64,000 nucleotides of DNA from an uncultured Flavobacteriales bacterium (GCA_913063375.1 CAJXXR010000003.1:1-64000), one strand, 5' to 3'; numbered from the stretch's first letter, positions 23,800 through 32,899 are shown. The notes: generated by a model not told the origin, from the letters alone. Numbers and translations are program-made.

Positions 23800-24912
23800 T
23801 TAACGAGGTGCTTCATACAATCTAGGGAATCCATTTTTGGTTAAGATAAATTGCCAAACTTGCAAACTTCTGGATCGAAAAGCTCCGGAACAGGAAAGCA
23901 AATAGTATTTCCACATTCTATAAAATTGATGGTCGTATTTGTCTTTTAATTGGTGCCAATTGGCCTGAAAATTATTGAACCAGGCAAGAAGCGTTAGATC
24001 GTAATGTGGTCCCAGGTGATGGAGGTCTTCCAAAACGAAATTGTTTTCAAAAGCTGTACTTAATTGAGATAGGGAAGGTATCACAGCATTTGGAAATATA
24101 TATTTATTGATCCAAGGGTCAATTTGTTTTTTATGAATATTTCCTCCAATGGTGTGCAATACAAAAACTCCTTCTGGTTTTAAGATCTCGTTTACCTTTT
24201 TGAAAAACCGCTGATAATTTTTATAGCCCACATGTTCTAACATCCCAATACTGACAATTTTGTCATAACTCCCGGTAAGATCTCTATAATCTTGCTTTAG
24301 GATCTTAATAACGGGATCTTTACAAAAGGATTGTGCATAGCTATATTGATTTTCGGACAAAGTGATTCCCGTAACTTCACATTTGTAGCGTTCTACTGCA
24401 AATTTCGCAAATCCTCCCCAGCCACAGCCTATGTCCAAGACTTTGTCGCCTTGTTGGAGATTTAATTTTCTACAGATGAGGTCCAATTTTAATTCCTGTG
24501 CAATGGAGAGATCCTCTGTATTTTTGAAGTAGGCACAAGAGTATTGAAGGTATGGGTCGAGAAATTGCATATATAAGTCATTCCCTAAATCGTAATGTCT
24601 GGAGATGGCAGTGCTCGCTTTGGATTTGGATTGTAAGTTGAAAAGGTAAGCCTTAATAAAAAGCCAAACTTCTGGTAATTTTAGATTGAGTTGGAGGTCT
24701 TGTCTATGCCGAAGGATTTTGCAAATGGTTTGATCCAATTTGTTAGAATCCCACCAACCCTGCATATAGGTTTCCCCCATAGCCAAGGAGCCTTGGGAGA
24801 ATACTTTTTGGTAAAATCTGTTGTCGTTAATTTTTATATCCCAATCTCTATTGCCATTTATTTGGATGTCTGATTTTAGTAGTAAATCAGTTATTTTATC
24901 CTTGGCTAACAT
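23800..24912 (-). CDS. cfa: Cyclopropane-fatty-acyl-phospholipid synthase
   Basis: A 370-aa protein, near the 382 aa of the E. coli enzyme. It transfers a methylene from SAM to cis double bonds of membrane phospholipids. Seen: SRHYDLGNDLYMQFLD, LQYSCAYF, SAM motif VLDIGCGWGG, ITLSENQY, SIGMLEHVG and the C-terminal FRSRSLQVWQF. It acts at the inner membrane face. Only 30 bases separate it from msrA, in the same direction, so co-transcription is possible and would fit a stress role. Confidence 0.94.
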   Translation of the reverse strand: MLAKDKITDLLLKSDIQINGNRDWDIKINDNRFYQKVFSQGSLAMGETYMQGWWDSNKLDQTICKILRHRQDLQLNLKLPEVWLFIKAYLFNLQSKSKASTAISRHYDLGNDLYMQFLDPYLQYSCAYFKNTEDLSIAQELKLDLICRKLNLQQGDKVLDIGCGWGGFAKFAVERYKCEVTGITLSENQYSYAQSFCKDPVIKILKQDYRDLTGSYDKIVSIGMLEHVGYKNYQRFFKKVNEILKPEGVFVLHTIGGNIHKKQIDPWINKYIFPNAVIPSLSQLSTAFENNFVLEDLHHLGPHYDLTLLAWFNNFQANWHQLKDKYDHQFYRMWKYYLLSCSGAFRSRSLQVWQFILTKNGFPRLYEAPR

Positions 24913-24981
24913 ATAATAAATATAAGTCTTTTTATAACTTATTCCTAATCAGTTGATTGGGTAGGTTTTTTTGAATTGCTA

Positions 24982-25485
24982 TTACCTTGTGAGATCTGTG
25001 ATTATTTTTTGGTGGTCTGGATACGCTTGGATGAGTTGATCCCTGTCAGCCAATTCAAAATCCGCAAAATCGAAGCCTGGTGATACGGTACAGCCAACTA
25101 GGCTATATTCGTTTTCATTCCGTAAGCTAGATCCAAACCAGCATCCTGCTGGAACCGTAAATTGAGGTGCCTCACCATTGTCAAAATTTTTACCCAGGTG
25201 AAAACATTCATAGTCTCCAGTTGGATGTATTATATGAACCATTAAGGTTCCTCCTTCGTAATGGTGCCATGTTTCATCTTGTTGGATTCTGTGGAAGGCA
25301 GAAAAGTGGCTGGAGCTAAGTAGAAAATAGATAGCCGTACAATAGTTCCGATCTCCGGAAAAATTGGATGGTAATGCTTCTTTTGCAATACTTCCAGAAC
25401 TCCTATAGGTTTCTTTATAAAATCCACCTTCGGGATGAGGTATTAATGCAAGTCTTTCAACAATCTCACGTACTTTTCGTTCCAT
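24982..25485 (-). CDS. Cupin of the DUF985 family
   Basis: A 167-aa protein. It opens with LALIPHPEGGFYKETYRSS, has IYFLLSSSHFSAFHRIQQDETWHHYEGG (a cupin metal-binding pattern), VPAGCWFGSS and CTVSPGFDFADFELADR, the full DUF985 (Cupin_5) signature. The biochemical role is unresolved, though relatives are often taken as sugar- or metabolite-binding cupins. Eight bases separate it from truA upstream, so it is the last gene of a Rid, TruA, DUF985 operon. Confidence 0.9.
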   Translation of the reverse strand: MERKVREIVERLALIPHPEGGFYKETYRSSGSIAKEALPSNFSGDRNYCTAIYFLLSSSHFSAFHRIQQDETWHHYEGGTLMVHIIHPTGDYECFHLGKNFDNGEAPQFTVPAGCWFGSSLRNENEYSLVGCTVSPGFDFADFELADRDQLIQAYPDHQKIITDLTR

Positions 25486-25493
25486 TTCAGAAA

Positions 25494-26279
25494 TTATTGG
25501 TCTTGAAATTCAATTTTATTCAACATCAATCCAGAGGATGGAGCGATGGTTTCCATTCTGCCTATTTCTGGTGAATTTAGAGCTTTCCTTATGTCTTCTA
25601 GTTGAATATTTCCTTTACCCAATTCAAATAAATGTCCCATCATTAGCCGTACTTGATAGCGCAGGAATCCACTGGATTGTACCTTGAAGAGATACGATTT
25701 TTCTGGGAAGAAATTTGCAGTATACAGGTCGTTTGCTACAATTTCACTCAGAATCATTTCTCGTTCAAACATGGTTTTGTCGCTGGGTTTGCAGCAATAG
25801 CTTTTGAAATTATGCTGGCCTTGGAAAAGTTTGGCGCCTTCTTGCATTAATTCAATATCCAAGTGTTGAGGGATATTTACCATAAAAGGGGAGCAGAAGG
25901 GGTGCGTTTTTTCTCCATTAGAAAAGAGATAGATATACTCTTTGATTTTGGAGTGTTGAATGATGTTGAACTTATTATCTACTTCTTTAACACTTAAAGC
26001 ACGGATGTCAGGAGGGAAATTACCATTCAGTTTGACCAATAATTCTTCCAGGTTCTGTGGTTCATAAATGAACAATTCAAAGGCAAATTGAGTTGCAGAT
26101 ACCATTCTATCTGTTCTTCCAGAAGCTAAAATTTTGAAATCTTCATGGCCCAAGCTAAATAATAAGGATTTTTCAACCATGTGCTGGAGTGTTTTCCCAT
26201 TGGTTTGCTTTTGCCAACCACTGAAACGGTAGCCTAAAAATTGAATCTCAAAAAGGTAATAATATCTTTTTCTTCTCAT
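25494..26279 (-). CDS. truA: tRNA pseudouridine synthase A family protein
   Basis: A 261-aa protein, the usual TruA length. It would isomerise uridine at positions 38-40 of tRNA anticodon arms. Seen: FLGYRFSGWQKQTNGKTLQ near the start and the catalytic Asp57 in ASGRTDRMVSA, where the family normally reads AGRTD-A-G-VHA, so the motif downstream of Asp is altered. FLRYQVRLMMGHLFELGKG, a TruA C-terminal motif, is present. The altered loop may mean a paralog with changed specificity. Start codon abuts the stop of the Rid gene. Confidence 0.85.
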   Translation of the reverse strand: MRRKRYYYLFEIQFLGYRFSGWQKQTNGKTLQHMVEKSLLFSLGHEDFKILASGRTDRMVSATQFAFELFIYEPQNLEELLVKLNGNFPPDIRALSVKEVDNKFNIIQHSKIKEYIYLFSNGEKTHPFCSPFMVNIPQHLDIELMQEGAKLFQGQHNFKSYCCKPSDKTMFEREMILSEIVANDLYTANFFPEKSYLFKVQSSGFLRYQVRLMMGHLFELGKGNIQLEDIRKALNSPEIGRMETIAPSSGLMLNKIEFQDQ

Positions 26280-26753
26280 TTATGCTGGCTTGTATCCCTT
26301 TTTTAAAGTAAAGCTTGTGGTCAATCCAACAGAAAAGTTTCGAGGTAGGGTATGTACCCCAAAGATGGCTCTAGAATGTTGTCCCTTTTTTTCTAGAAGT
26401 TCTACAAATAGATCGGAAGCACCATTTACAACTTTTGGTGAATCGTCCCAATCTCCTTCTGCTTGGAAATAGGCATCTATATGATTAAGTCCTTCAATGT
26501 TTTCCAATCCAATTTTAGCCTCTACTTGAGCTATAACATTTAGCGCACAAAGTTGCATGGCGTTATAACCATCTTCTGTGTTGAATTCTTTTCCCAATCT
26601 TCCCTGGTATAAAAAGGTTTCATCTTGTATTGGGAATTGAATGGCGATATAGGCTATATTTCCTCTGATGTTTACAGATAGGTATGATCCACCAGGCGTT
26701 GAAGGTTTTGGTAAGGACAAGCCTTTTAGAGCTAATTTTTCTTGAAGGGGCAT
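26280..26753 (-). CDS. RidA (YjgF/YER057c) family protein
   Basis: A 157-aa protein. Rid proteins hydrolyse reactive enamine/imine intermediates of amino acid metabolism in the cytoplasm. Seen: LPKPSTPGGSYLSVNIRGNI, YQGRLGKEFNTEDGY, AMQLCALNVIAQVEAKIG, the SRAIFGVHTLPRNFSVGLTT end. It is longer than canonical RidA (about 128 aa) and resembles the YjgF_endoribonc-like branch. First gene of the operon with truA and the DUF985 cupin. Confidence 0.88.
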   Translation of the reverse strand: MPLQEKLALKGLSLPKPSTPGGSYLSVNIRGNIAYIAIQFPIQDETFLYQGRLGKEFNTEDGYNAMQLCALNVIAQVEAKIGLENIEGLNHIDAYFQAEGDWDDSPKVVNGASDLFVELLEKKGQHSRAIFGVHTLPRNFSVGLTTSFTLKKGYKPA

Positions 26754-26823
26754 AGTTGGGTTTTGATTTAGGCTAAAGTAAAGAATTATTGATGGAGATT
26801 ATCCTTCTGTGGATAACTTAGCG

Positions 26824-26860
26824 CAAAAAAAAAAGCCCTACCAACTGGTAGGGCTTTTTA
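26824..26860 (-). terminator. Terminator of the large T9SS gene
   Basis: AAAAAGCCCTACCA / TGGTAGGGCTTTTT with a T10 tract on the minus strand, 12 bases from the stop at 26872. Confidence 0.9.
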
Positions 26861-26871
26861 AAGCTATAGCC

Positions 26872-29013
26872 TTATAGTTTTACAATTCTTTCGGTTAGGA
26901 TTTCTTTGGATCCTGAATGAATCTTTAGAAAGTATTCTCCAGTGGTCAATGGAGCCATAGAAAATACCAATTCATTTTGGCCCGCTTTTACTTCTTTATC
27001 ATAAATGACATGAACCAGTTTACCTTGTACATTGAATATGCTTACTGTGATATCCTTCTTTTCTGTCATCTGGAACTGAATAGCTACCTGATCCGTAAAG
27101 GGATTTGGATAGGGTTTTGAAGCAGCAGTAGATGCTATAATTTCAGCGTGATAGATTCTAGTGAGTATACAACCCGTAGCATCAGAAAATTCTAATGTTA
27201 CAGAATCGCCAGCACACATGGATGGAGAAAGTACAGTAGTATTTGTAGGGTCTTCTTTCCAAGAATATGAATATGGAGCAATCCCACCACTTACAGCAAT
27301 TGTTATTGTTTGCTGACAAAGCCCAGAAGAATTTGACCTTACACCAGAAATAGCGATATCATTGTCTGGGCTGATGATCTCATTACACCATCCAGTATTC
27401 TTATTATTCTCTGTACCATAATAACCAAAGGAGTACACTTTATTCCCTTCATTGTATTTACGTTGTAAACCGAAATAGTCACCCCATCTTTCATAGCCGT
27501 TTCCATAGGTTCCCGAAGATGAATTTGCAAAACGATCTACATAGCCATCTCCCTCTTTCATCGTGATGATTTCAGAATAGGTTTTATCATTTCCATAGTA
27601 TACACAGGAAATTCCTGGGTAGTCAGTAGGAGAGGTGTGGTTGAAGGCTATAATCGTTTCTATATCGCAATCTTCTTTCCCAGTCCATGCAATATTTGGA
27701 TATCCAAAGTCTCTTATATTACTGGCGATAAAGTTAGCCGTAATTTCAGGGGCATCAAGATTTTCTATCGTACCGTGGTAGATACTAGAAAGGCCGGTTG
27801 CTGGATTCATACTGTTGGATACGAATTGGATTTGATCATTGATTTTAATGGCGGCCAATACACGTGCATCATTCGTTTGTAATCCACTACTGGCATCCGT
27901 TGTATCTGTATCTTCCTGTCTTCCATTTGGAGGGACTCCATATTTCAAATCAGAAATACCTAGATTGATATTTAAAGTTGGATCACCTTCAGATAGATTA
28001 CCTGTAATGTCCATTACGAAAATGGTATCGTTGGTGATGTCAAAATTTCTGTTTGATAACATATATTGCTTGTCTGCAACACCATCGGCACCACGAACTA
28101 TGTGTAAGTTTCTGATATATTCATCATCGTACTTGATGTCTGAATATAACTTTGTGTTTAAATCATCAGTCGTGCTGTATCCAGTAGATCGTTCTATTTG
28201 CCAAACGATAGACCCATCGAATCCAATTTGCCAAGGTTCACCAGGGACAATTAGATTTCCAGATAGAAATAGATCCTCTCCTGAAATAGCCAATGCAGGG
28301 AAGTCTGTCCATCTGTTGTTGTCAAGTGGATTGCCGGGTAATTCATATACATTCCATGGATCATCTGGATCATTGGTTGTAGAAAAACAAACAATGATTT
28401 GATTGTTGCTGGGTGCATTATCCTTTAAGAATACTAGAATGAATCGATCGTATTCTTCATCGTAAATCAGTTTAGGATCAAAATAGTTTGGACTTGTTAA
28501 TTCTGTCCAACCAGCCATAGATTTAAGACTAATTCTTTCTTGTTCTAGTGCAGTAGTATCTGTGTTTAGGTTGTAGGCATATACAAAGCTGTTCATAGCT
28601 GTAAGTACTATTCCTTCATTGGATACTGCAAGTGTATTGTCATTTGGTCTACCTCCGTATAATTGAATTAGATCTCCTGAAACAGCAGACCGTTTTGTAA
28701 GTCCAAATTCTTTTCCAAGACTAGGGTTACTTGCTTGGGCTTTTTTCATAGCGGCAGGCGCATTGGTCTTGATTGGAAAACGTTTTCTGGCTAATTCCTT
28801 TTTATGCGTGATATAGGCTTTCATAGAATTTCCTCCTGGAGTTGGAGCTTCTAGGTTATATACTGCTGCATCGAAAGTAGGGGAGACCTGTTTGGGGTGT
28901 ACAGTTGTCTTTTGTTGGATGCTGTACTTCTTTGTTTGATAAGAAGTATGGTCCTGAGCAATTAGACTAAAATTTAATCCAACCAAACAGCATAGAGATA
29001 GTAGGTGTTTCAC
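26872..29013 (-). CDS. Large secreted protein with SprB-like repeat and T9SS sorting domain
   Basis: A 713-aa protein. It uses a GTG start, since the upstream frame closes at once with a stop and the next codons give a signal peptide (KHLLSLCCLVGLNFSLIAQ). Residues about 110-560 are one large beta-rich domain (GGRPNDNTLAVSNEGIVLTA near its start, WTGKEDCDIETIIAF later), apparently propeller-like, with no catalytic motif I can name. Residues about 575-640 look like a SprB-type repeat (GGIAPYSYSWKED). A T9SS sorting domain (PYPNPFTDQVAIQF to ERIVKL) ends the protein. Cell-surface location expected. Confidence 0.88.
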   Translation of the reverse strand: MKHLLSLCCLVGLNFSLIAQDHTSYQTKKYSIQQKTTVHPKQVSPTFDAAVYNLEAPTPGGNSMKAYITHKKELARKRFPIKTNAPAAMKKAQASNPSLGKEFGLTKRSAVSGDLIQLYGGRPNDNTLAVSNEGIVLTAMNSFVYAYNLNTDTTALEQERISLKSMAGWTELTSPNYFDPKLIYDEEYDRFILVFLKDNAPSNNQIIVCFSTTNDPDDPWNVYELPGNPLDNNRWTDFPALAISGEDLFLSGNLIVPGEPWQIGFDGSIVWQIERSTGYSTTDDLNTKLYSDIKYDDEYIRNLHIVRGADGVADKQYMLSNRNFDITNDTIFVMDITGNLSEGDPTLNINLGISDLKYGVPPNGRQEDTDTTDASSGLQTNDARVLAAIKINDQIQFVSNSMNPATGLSSIYHGTIENLDAPEITANFIASNIRDFGYPNIAWTGKEDCDIETIIAFNHTSPTDYPGISCVYYGNDKTYSEIITMKEGDGYVDRFANSSSGTYGNGYERWGDYFGLQRKYNEGNKVYSFGYYGTENNKNTGWCNEIISPDNDIAISGVRSNSSGLCQQTITIAVSGGIAPYSYSWKEDPTNTTVLSPSMCAGDSVTLEFSDATGCILTRIYHAEIIASTAASKPYPNPFTDQVAIQFQMTEKKDITVSIFNVQGKLVHVIYDKEVKAGQNELVFSMAPLTTGEYFLKIHSGSKEILTERIVKL

Positions 29014-29222
29014 AAATGGCTATTTTGAATTTTCAAACCCAAAGTTACTAATTATTTTACCATTTGTCAGGCAATCTTATTGTACAGATAACCATTGATT
29101 TGTTGAATTTATAATCTGCTGCAGCATTCTGGAGATTATTGAGGGCTATTTGGTATATTGGTCCTTAGAATTATGACACGTAGTATTGAACTAAATAATT
29201 AATGTATAATTGCCCTTTGAAC

Positions 29223-29819
29223 ATGAAAAAATTAATTGCTCTTTTTACCCTATTCTCGCTTTGTTCCCAAGTGGATGCTCAGACCTTTCAAGAGGAAGTT
29301 TTGGCTTTTCAAGAAGATTTAAATGCACACTATAAAAGTAAAGAAGATACTCCTTTGGACAAGAAGGCTAGAAGGAAATTTAAAGGGCATCAGTTTTTCC
29401 CAATGAATGAGAAGTTCAGGGTAGAAGCGAGGTTTGTACGCGCAGATTCTTCTGTATCTTTTAAGATGAAGACCAGTACTACTCGATTGCCGATGTATGA
29501 AATTTATGGTCAGGTACATTTTGAAATTGATGGTAAAAGCTATTCATTAAATGTATACCAAAGCCATACACTTAGAACAATGGAGGAGCATGAAAACAGC
29601 TTGTTTTTACCGTTTACTGATGCTACCAATGGACTCACTTCTTATGGAGGAGGTCGCTATTTAGATTTGGAAATTCCTGCCGGAGATACCATGCTTATAG
29701 ATTTCAATTTGGCATACAATCCATATTGTGCCTATAGTTATAGATTCTCCTGTCCCATACCTCCTAAAGAAAATGATTTGAATGTTAAGATTCTGGCTGG
29801 TATTAAGTTGGCCCATTAA
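29223..29819 (+). CDS. DUF1684 family secreted protein
   Basis: The protein is 198 aa from the ATG at 29223; a longer frame begins upstream at an ATG at 29202 but lacks leader sense. Signal peptide MKKLIALFTLFSLCSQVDAQ. The body holds the DUF1684 hallmarks FLPFTDATNGLTSYGGGRYL, DFNLAYNPYCAYS and CPIPPKENDLNVKILAG. The family is uncharacterised. Exported, single gene with a clear terminator. Confidence 0.9.
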   Translation: MKKLIALFTLFSLCSQVDAQTFQEEVLAFQEDLNAHYKSKEDTPLDKKARRKFKGHQFFPMNEKFRVEARFVRADSSVSFKMKTSTTRLPMYEIYGQVHFEIDGKSYSLNVYQSHTLRTMEEHENSLFLPFTDATNGLTSYGGGRYLDLEIPAGDTMLIDFNLAYNPYCAYSYRFSCPIPPKENDLNVKILAGIKLAH

Positions 29820-29827
29820 TAATAGTT

Positions 29828-29859
29828 ATCCTCATTGATTTACAATGGGGATTTTTTTT
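29828..29859 (+). terminator. Terminator after DUF1684 gene
   Basis: ATCCTCATTG / CAATGGGGAT stem with one wobble, loop ATTTA, then T8. Confidence 0.85.
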
Positions 29860-29929
29860 GGAATTATAATTGATATTCAAAGTGTAATATAAATAGCTGT
29901 TTTTGTATCTTAAATTTTTATTTATCTCT

Positions 29930-30679
29930 ATGCAATATAAAATACACATTCCAGCCCCTTGTCATGAGAGTTGGGATAAAATGAGTCCAACTGAGAAAGG
30001 CAGATTTTGTACACTTTGTGAAAAGGAAGTACAGGATTTTACTACAATGACTGAATCTCAAATTTTACTTAGCCTTAAAGGTAAAGATGCGGTTTGTGGT
30101 AGATTGACTTCAAAACAGTTGCAAAAAACACCTTTTTTACGCGAAAGAAGCTGGTCCGTAAACTGGGGTTTGGCAATTGGCTTGAGTGCTTTTTTGTTAG
30201 TTTCATTTCCTATTTATGGGCAGTCGAATTTGGACAGTAATAGGTTAACAATTGTCCATGAGATAGGAGAAGTTGAAACAGTATCAAATGGGCAAGAATA
30301 TAGTTTGATATTTAAAGGGACTGTCCTAGATGATGAAGAGGATCCTTTACCATTTACAAATGTTATTATCAAGAAATGCGAAGGAGGAAACTGGATAAAC
30401 TTGAAAGGTACTACGACGGATTTAGATGGGAATTTCCTTTTGTTCTTAGATGTAGATTTAAAAAGTGAAAAGCTGAAAATAGAAATTTCCTATGTAGGCT
30501 ATGAAGAGGTTGAAATGCCTTTGGATTTCGAAAATAGAGAGATACAGGTTGTTATGAAGGAGGATGAAAATGTACTACCCGTTATTGGATTGATGGATGT
30601 TCGACCAATGAATGAAGATATGACTAAAGGAGCTATATATTACCGAGAAGGTAATGGTTTTAGACGCTCTAAATACTAA
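29930..30679 (+). CDS. Membrane-anchored Cys-His head/CarboxypepD_reg-like protein, tandem copy 1
   Basis: The protein is 249 aa from the ATG at 29930, chosen because MQYKIHIPAPCHESW begins copies 3 and 4 as well. Cytoplasmic head (1-65): C11-H12, C27-x2-C30, C56 with GRFCTLC and DFT, plausibly a metal site. One membrane helix at about 75-98 (WGLAIGLSAFLLVSFPIYGQ). Periplasmic part: CarboxypepD_reg-like beta-sandwich (GTVLDDEEDPLPFTNVII, GTTTDLDGNF, EISYVGYEE), ending YYREGNGF. Role unknown. First of four tandem genes. Confidence 0.85.
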   Translation: MQYKIHIPAPCHESWDKMSPTEKGRFCTLCEKEVQDFTTMTESQILLSLKGKDAVCGRLTSKQLQKTPFLRERSWSVNWGLAIGLSAFLLVSFPIYGQSNLDSNRLTIVHEIGEVETVSNGQEYSLIFKGTVLDDEEDPLPFTNVIIKKCEGGNWINLKGTTTDLDGNFLLFLDVDLKSEKLKIEISYVGYEEVEMPLDFENREIQVVMKEDENVLPVIGLMDVRPMNEDMTKGAIYYREGNGFRRSKY

Positions 30680-30690
30680 TTTGATAAGTT

Positions 30691-31299
30691 ATGGAAACCA
30701 GAAGAAAAATATATAGGAGCTTGGTTTTAGGACTTTTTGTTTTGTTTTTTCAGTGCTTCCATTTATTGGGGAAATCAATTATAAATTTTCCTAAAAGTAG
30801 TCCGCAATTTCATCTTATTGAACAAGTAGAAAATGAGAAAGATAGTATCGAAATTACTGGGATAGTTTTAGATAAATATAAGGAAACGCATCCTTTTGAT
30901 CTTATTGTTTTACAAGCCTTTCAAGGTGGTGATTGGATCGATGTACAAATAGTCGAATTGGATTTTGAGGGTGCCTTTAAAGAGCTTATTCCTCCTGCAT
31001 TGGAAATGAATGATCTGCGTATTACCTTTTCTTATATTGGTAATAAAAGTTATATTTTACTCCTTGATAATACCATGGAGAAGCTTACTATTATTTTGGA
31101 AATGGATAACGATGTATTGGATAGAATTGGTTTGGTAGATGTTTATATGGAGGAAAAGAAGACCTATAAGGCATTTAGGGCAGAATTTGCTATATCTACT
31201 TTGAGTACGTCTTATTTGAGTATAATGAATATAATGGATTTTAGGAGTGGTGCTACCTATCGTAGAGATGGTAACGATTTTATTCTGGAACAACACTAA
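30691..31299 (+). CDS. CarboxypepD_reg-like membrane protein without the Cys-His head, tandem copy 2
   Basis: A 202-aa protein. It starts METRRKIYRSLVLGLFVLFFQC, a signal anchor, so the Cys-His head of its neighbours is gone. The periplasmic part keeps the layout: ITGIVLDKYKETHPFDLIVL, EGAFKELIPPALEMNDLRIT, FSYIGNKS and the shared end GATYRRDGNDFILEQH. It lies 11 bases after copy 1 and 10 before copy 3, so all four are one operon. Probably a diverged duplicate. Confidence 0.85.
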   Translation: METRRKIYRSLVLGLFVLFFQCFHLLGKSIINFPKSSPQFHLIEQVENEKDSIEITGIVLDKYKETHPFDLIVLQAFQGGDWIDVQIVELDFEGAFKELIPPALEMNDLRITFSYIGNKSYILLLDNTMEKLTIILEMDNDVLDRIGLVDVYMEEKKTYKAFRAEFAISTLSTSYLSIMNIMDFRSGATYRRDGNDFILEQH

Positions 31300-31309
31300 T
31301 TTTTAATTC

Positions 31310-32050
31310 ATGCAATATAAAATACACATTCCAGCCCCTTGTCATGAAAGTTGGGCTAATATGAGTCCAACTGAAAAAGGTCGTTTTTGTACCTCTTGTA
31401 AGAAAGAGGTTACAGATTTTACCGCTATGACAGAATCTCAAATTTACCTTTACGTAAAAGGTAAAGATGCTGTTTGTGGTAGAGTGACTTCAAAACAGTT
31501 GCAAAAAACACCTGTTTTACGCGAAACAAGTTGGTCTGTTAATTGGGCCATGGCTATTGGATTGAATGCTATTCTTTTGGTTTCTGTACCGATCTACGGT
31601 CAGTCAACTACTGTTGACAATCAACAAACGATTATTCAGATGGTCGACCAGGTTGAGGTTGGAAATGAAATTCAAAATGATAGTCTTATGCTTCAAGGAT
31701 TCGTTATGGATGAGCTAGGGGATCCCCTTCCATTTGTCAATATTATTCTTCAGGTTTATTCATATGGATCATGGAGTACAATTAGAGGTACTACAACGGA
31801 CTTAGATGGCAATTACACAATGAAAGAATTGGAGGGGCTGGAAGCGGATACCCTGCAATTGGAAATTTCAAATATTGGTTTTGAGACGAAAATTGTTGCT
31901 GTTAGTCCTGACTTTATGGAAATACAATTAATAGAAGGTGGTGAGGGACCCTATTTATTAGGGGATGTACAAATACTTATAGAACGCCCAGATTTTAAGG
32001 GAAGTATTTTTACAAGAGATGGTAATGATTTTATTCAAGAGCAACACTAA
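31310..32050 (+). CDS. Membrane-anchored Cys-His head/CarboxypepD_reg-like protein, tandem copy 3
   Basis: A 246-aa protein, full layout: head PAPCHESWANMSPTEKGRFC-x2-C with DFTAMTESQI and VCGR, membrane helix near WAMAIGLNAILLVSVPIYGQ, then beta-sandwich GFVMDELGDPLPFVNIIL, GTTTDLDGNYTM and EISNIGFE, ending IFTRDGNDFIQEQH. It is nearly identical to copy 4 in its first 45 bases and in the 30 bases upstream, a recent-looking repeat. Part of the four-gene operon. Confidence 0.87.
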   Translation: MQYKIHIPAPCHESWANMSPTEKGRFCTSCKKEVTDFTAMTESQIYLYVKGKDAVCGRVTSKQLQKTPVLRETSWSVNWAMAIGLNAILLVSVPIYGQSTTVDNQQTIIQMVDQVEVGNEIQNDSLMLQGFVMDELGDPLPFVNIILQVYSYGSWSTIRGTTTDLDGNYTMKELEGLEADTLQLEISNIGFETKIVAVSPDFMEIQLIEGGEGPYLLGDVQILIERPDFKGSIFTRDGNDFIQEQH

Positions 32051-32060
32051 TTTTTAATTC

Positions 32061-32795
32061 ATGCAATATAAAATAGACATTCCAGCCCCATGTCATGAAA
32101 GTTGGGCTAATATGAGTCCAACTGAGAAGGGACGATTTTGTAATAGTTGTGAAAAGGAGGTACAGGATTTTACTAGAATGACTGAAGCACAAATAATTCT
32201 TGCCTTAAAAAGGGAAAAGCATGTTTGTGGTAGGTTGACATCAAAACAATTGGAAAAACCTTGGATTGTGCCAGAAAAAAAATGGCAAGTAAACTGGGGG
32301 TTGGCAATTGGATTGAGTGCTATGCTTTTGGTGTCTTATCCGATTTTGGCCCATGAAAACTTACAAGAAACAAGGATTGAATTGGTGAAAGAAAATGAAA
32401 AAACTGTTGATACTTCTGATCAATTAAATGATTCTCTAATCTTCGAAGGTGTGGTATATAGTGAGGAAAAGGAACCATTACCATTTGTGAATGTTATGGT
32501 GAAATCTGATGGTATAATTGTCAGAGGAACTACTACTGATATGGATGGGAAATTTAGTGTTAAAATTGCGTGTGATAGTAAGGATGGAAAACTGGATATT
32601 GAATTTTCATATATCGGATTTGGAAATATGACTTTGCAAAATATTGAAAAAAGCAACTCTGATTTAGTAGTTATTATGGAAGAGAATTCTACAATAATTG
32701 GTTCAATTATTATACTTAGTGAAGACCCTATTATATATAAAACCCATAAGGAAGATGTTTATATCCGAGAGGGCAATGATTTCATAAAACAATAG
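32061..32795 (+). CDS. Membrane-anchored Cys-His head/CarboxypepD_reg-like protein, tandem copy 4
   Basis: A 244-aa protein. Head PAPCHESWANMSPTEKGRFC with CNSCEKEVQDFTRM and VCGRLTSKQL, membrane helix WGLAIGLSAMLLVSYPILA, then GVVYSEEKEPLPFVNVMV, GTTTDMDGKFSVKI, EFSYIGFG and the final VYIREGNDFIKQ. The most diverged in the middle, but both the head and the terminal motif are kept. Last of the four tandem genes. Confidence 0.87.
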   Translation: MQYKIDIPAPCHESWANMSPTEKGRFCNSCEKEVQDFTRMTEAQIILALKREKHVCGRLTSKQLEKPWIVPEKKWQVNWGLAIGLSAMLLVSYPILAHENLQETRIELVKENEKTVDTSDQLNDSLIFEGVVYSEEKEPLPFVNVMVKSDGIIVRGTTTDMDGKFSVKIACDSKDGKLDIEFSYIGFGNMTLQNIEKSNSDLVVIMEENSTIIGSIIILSEDPIIYKTHKEDVYIREGNDFIKQ

Positions 32796-32899
32796 GTCTT
32801 TACCATTCCTTATTTCTACCCGAAATAGGCATGTTATCGTTTAAAAATTAGAATAATTCTAAAGGAACTATTTCTTCATTATAAATAGCGAATGTTTTA

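Noticed and set aside
27637..28402. Plus-strand open frames inside the large T9SS gene
   Set aside because: They are opposite-strand shadows of a gene with a clear signal peptide and sorting domain.
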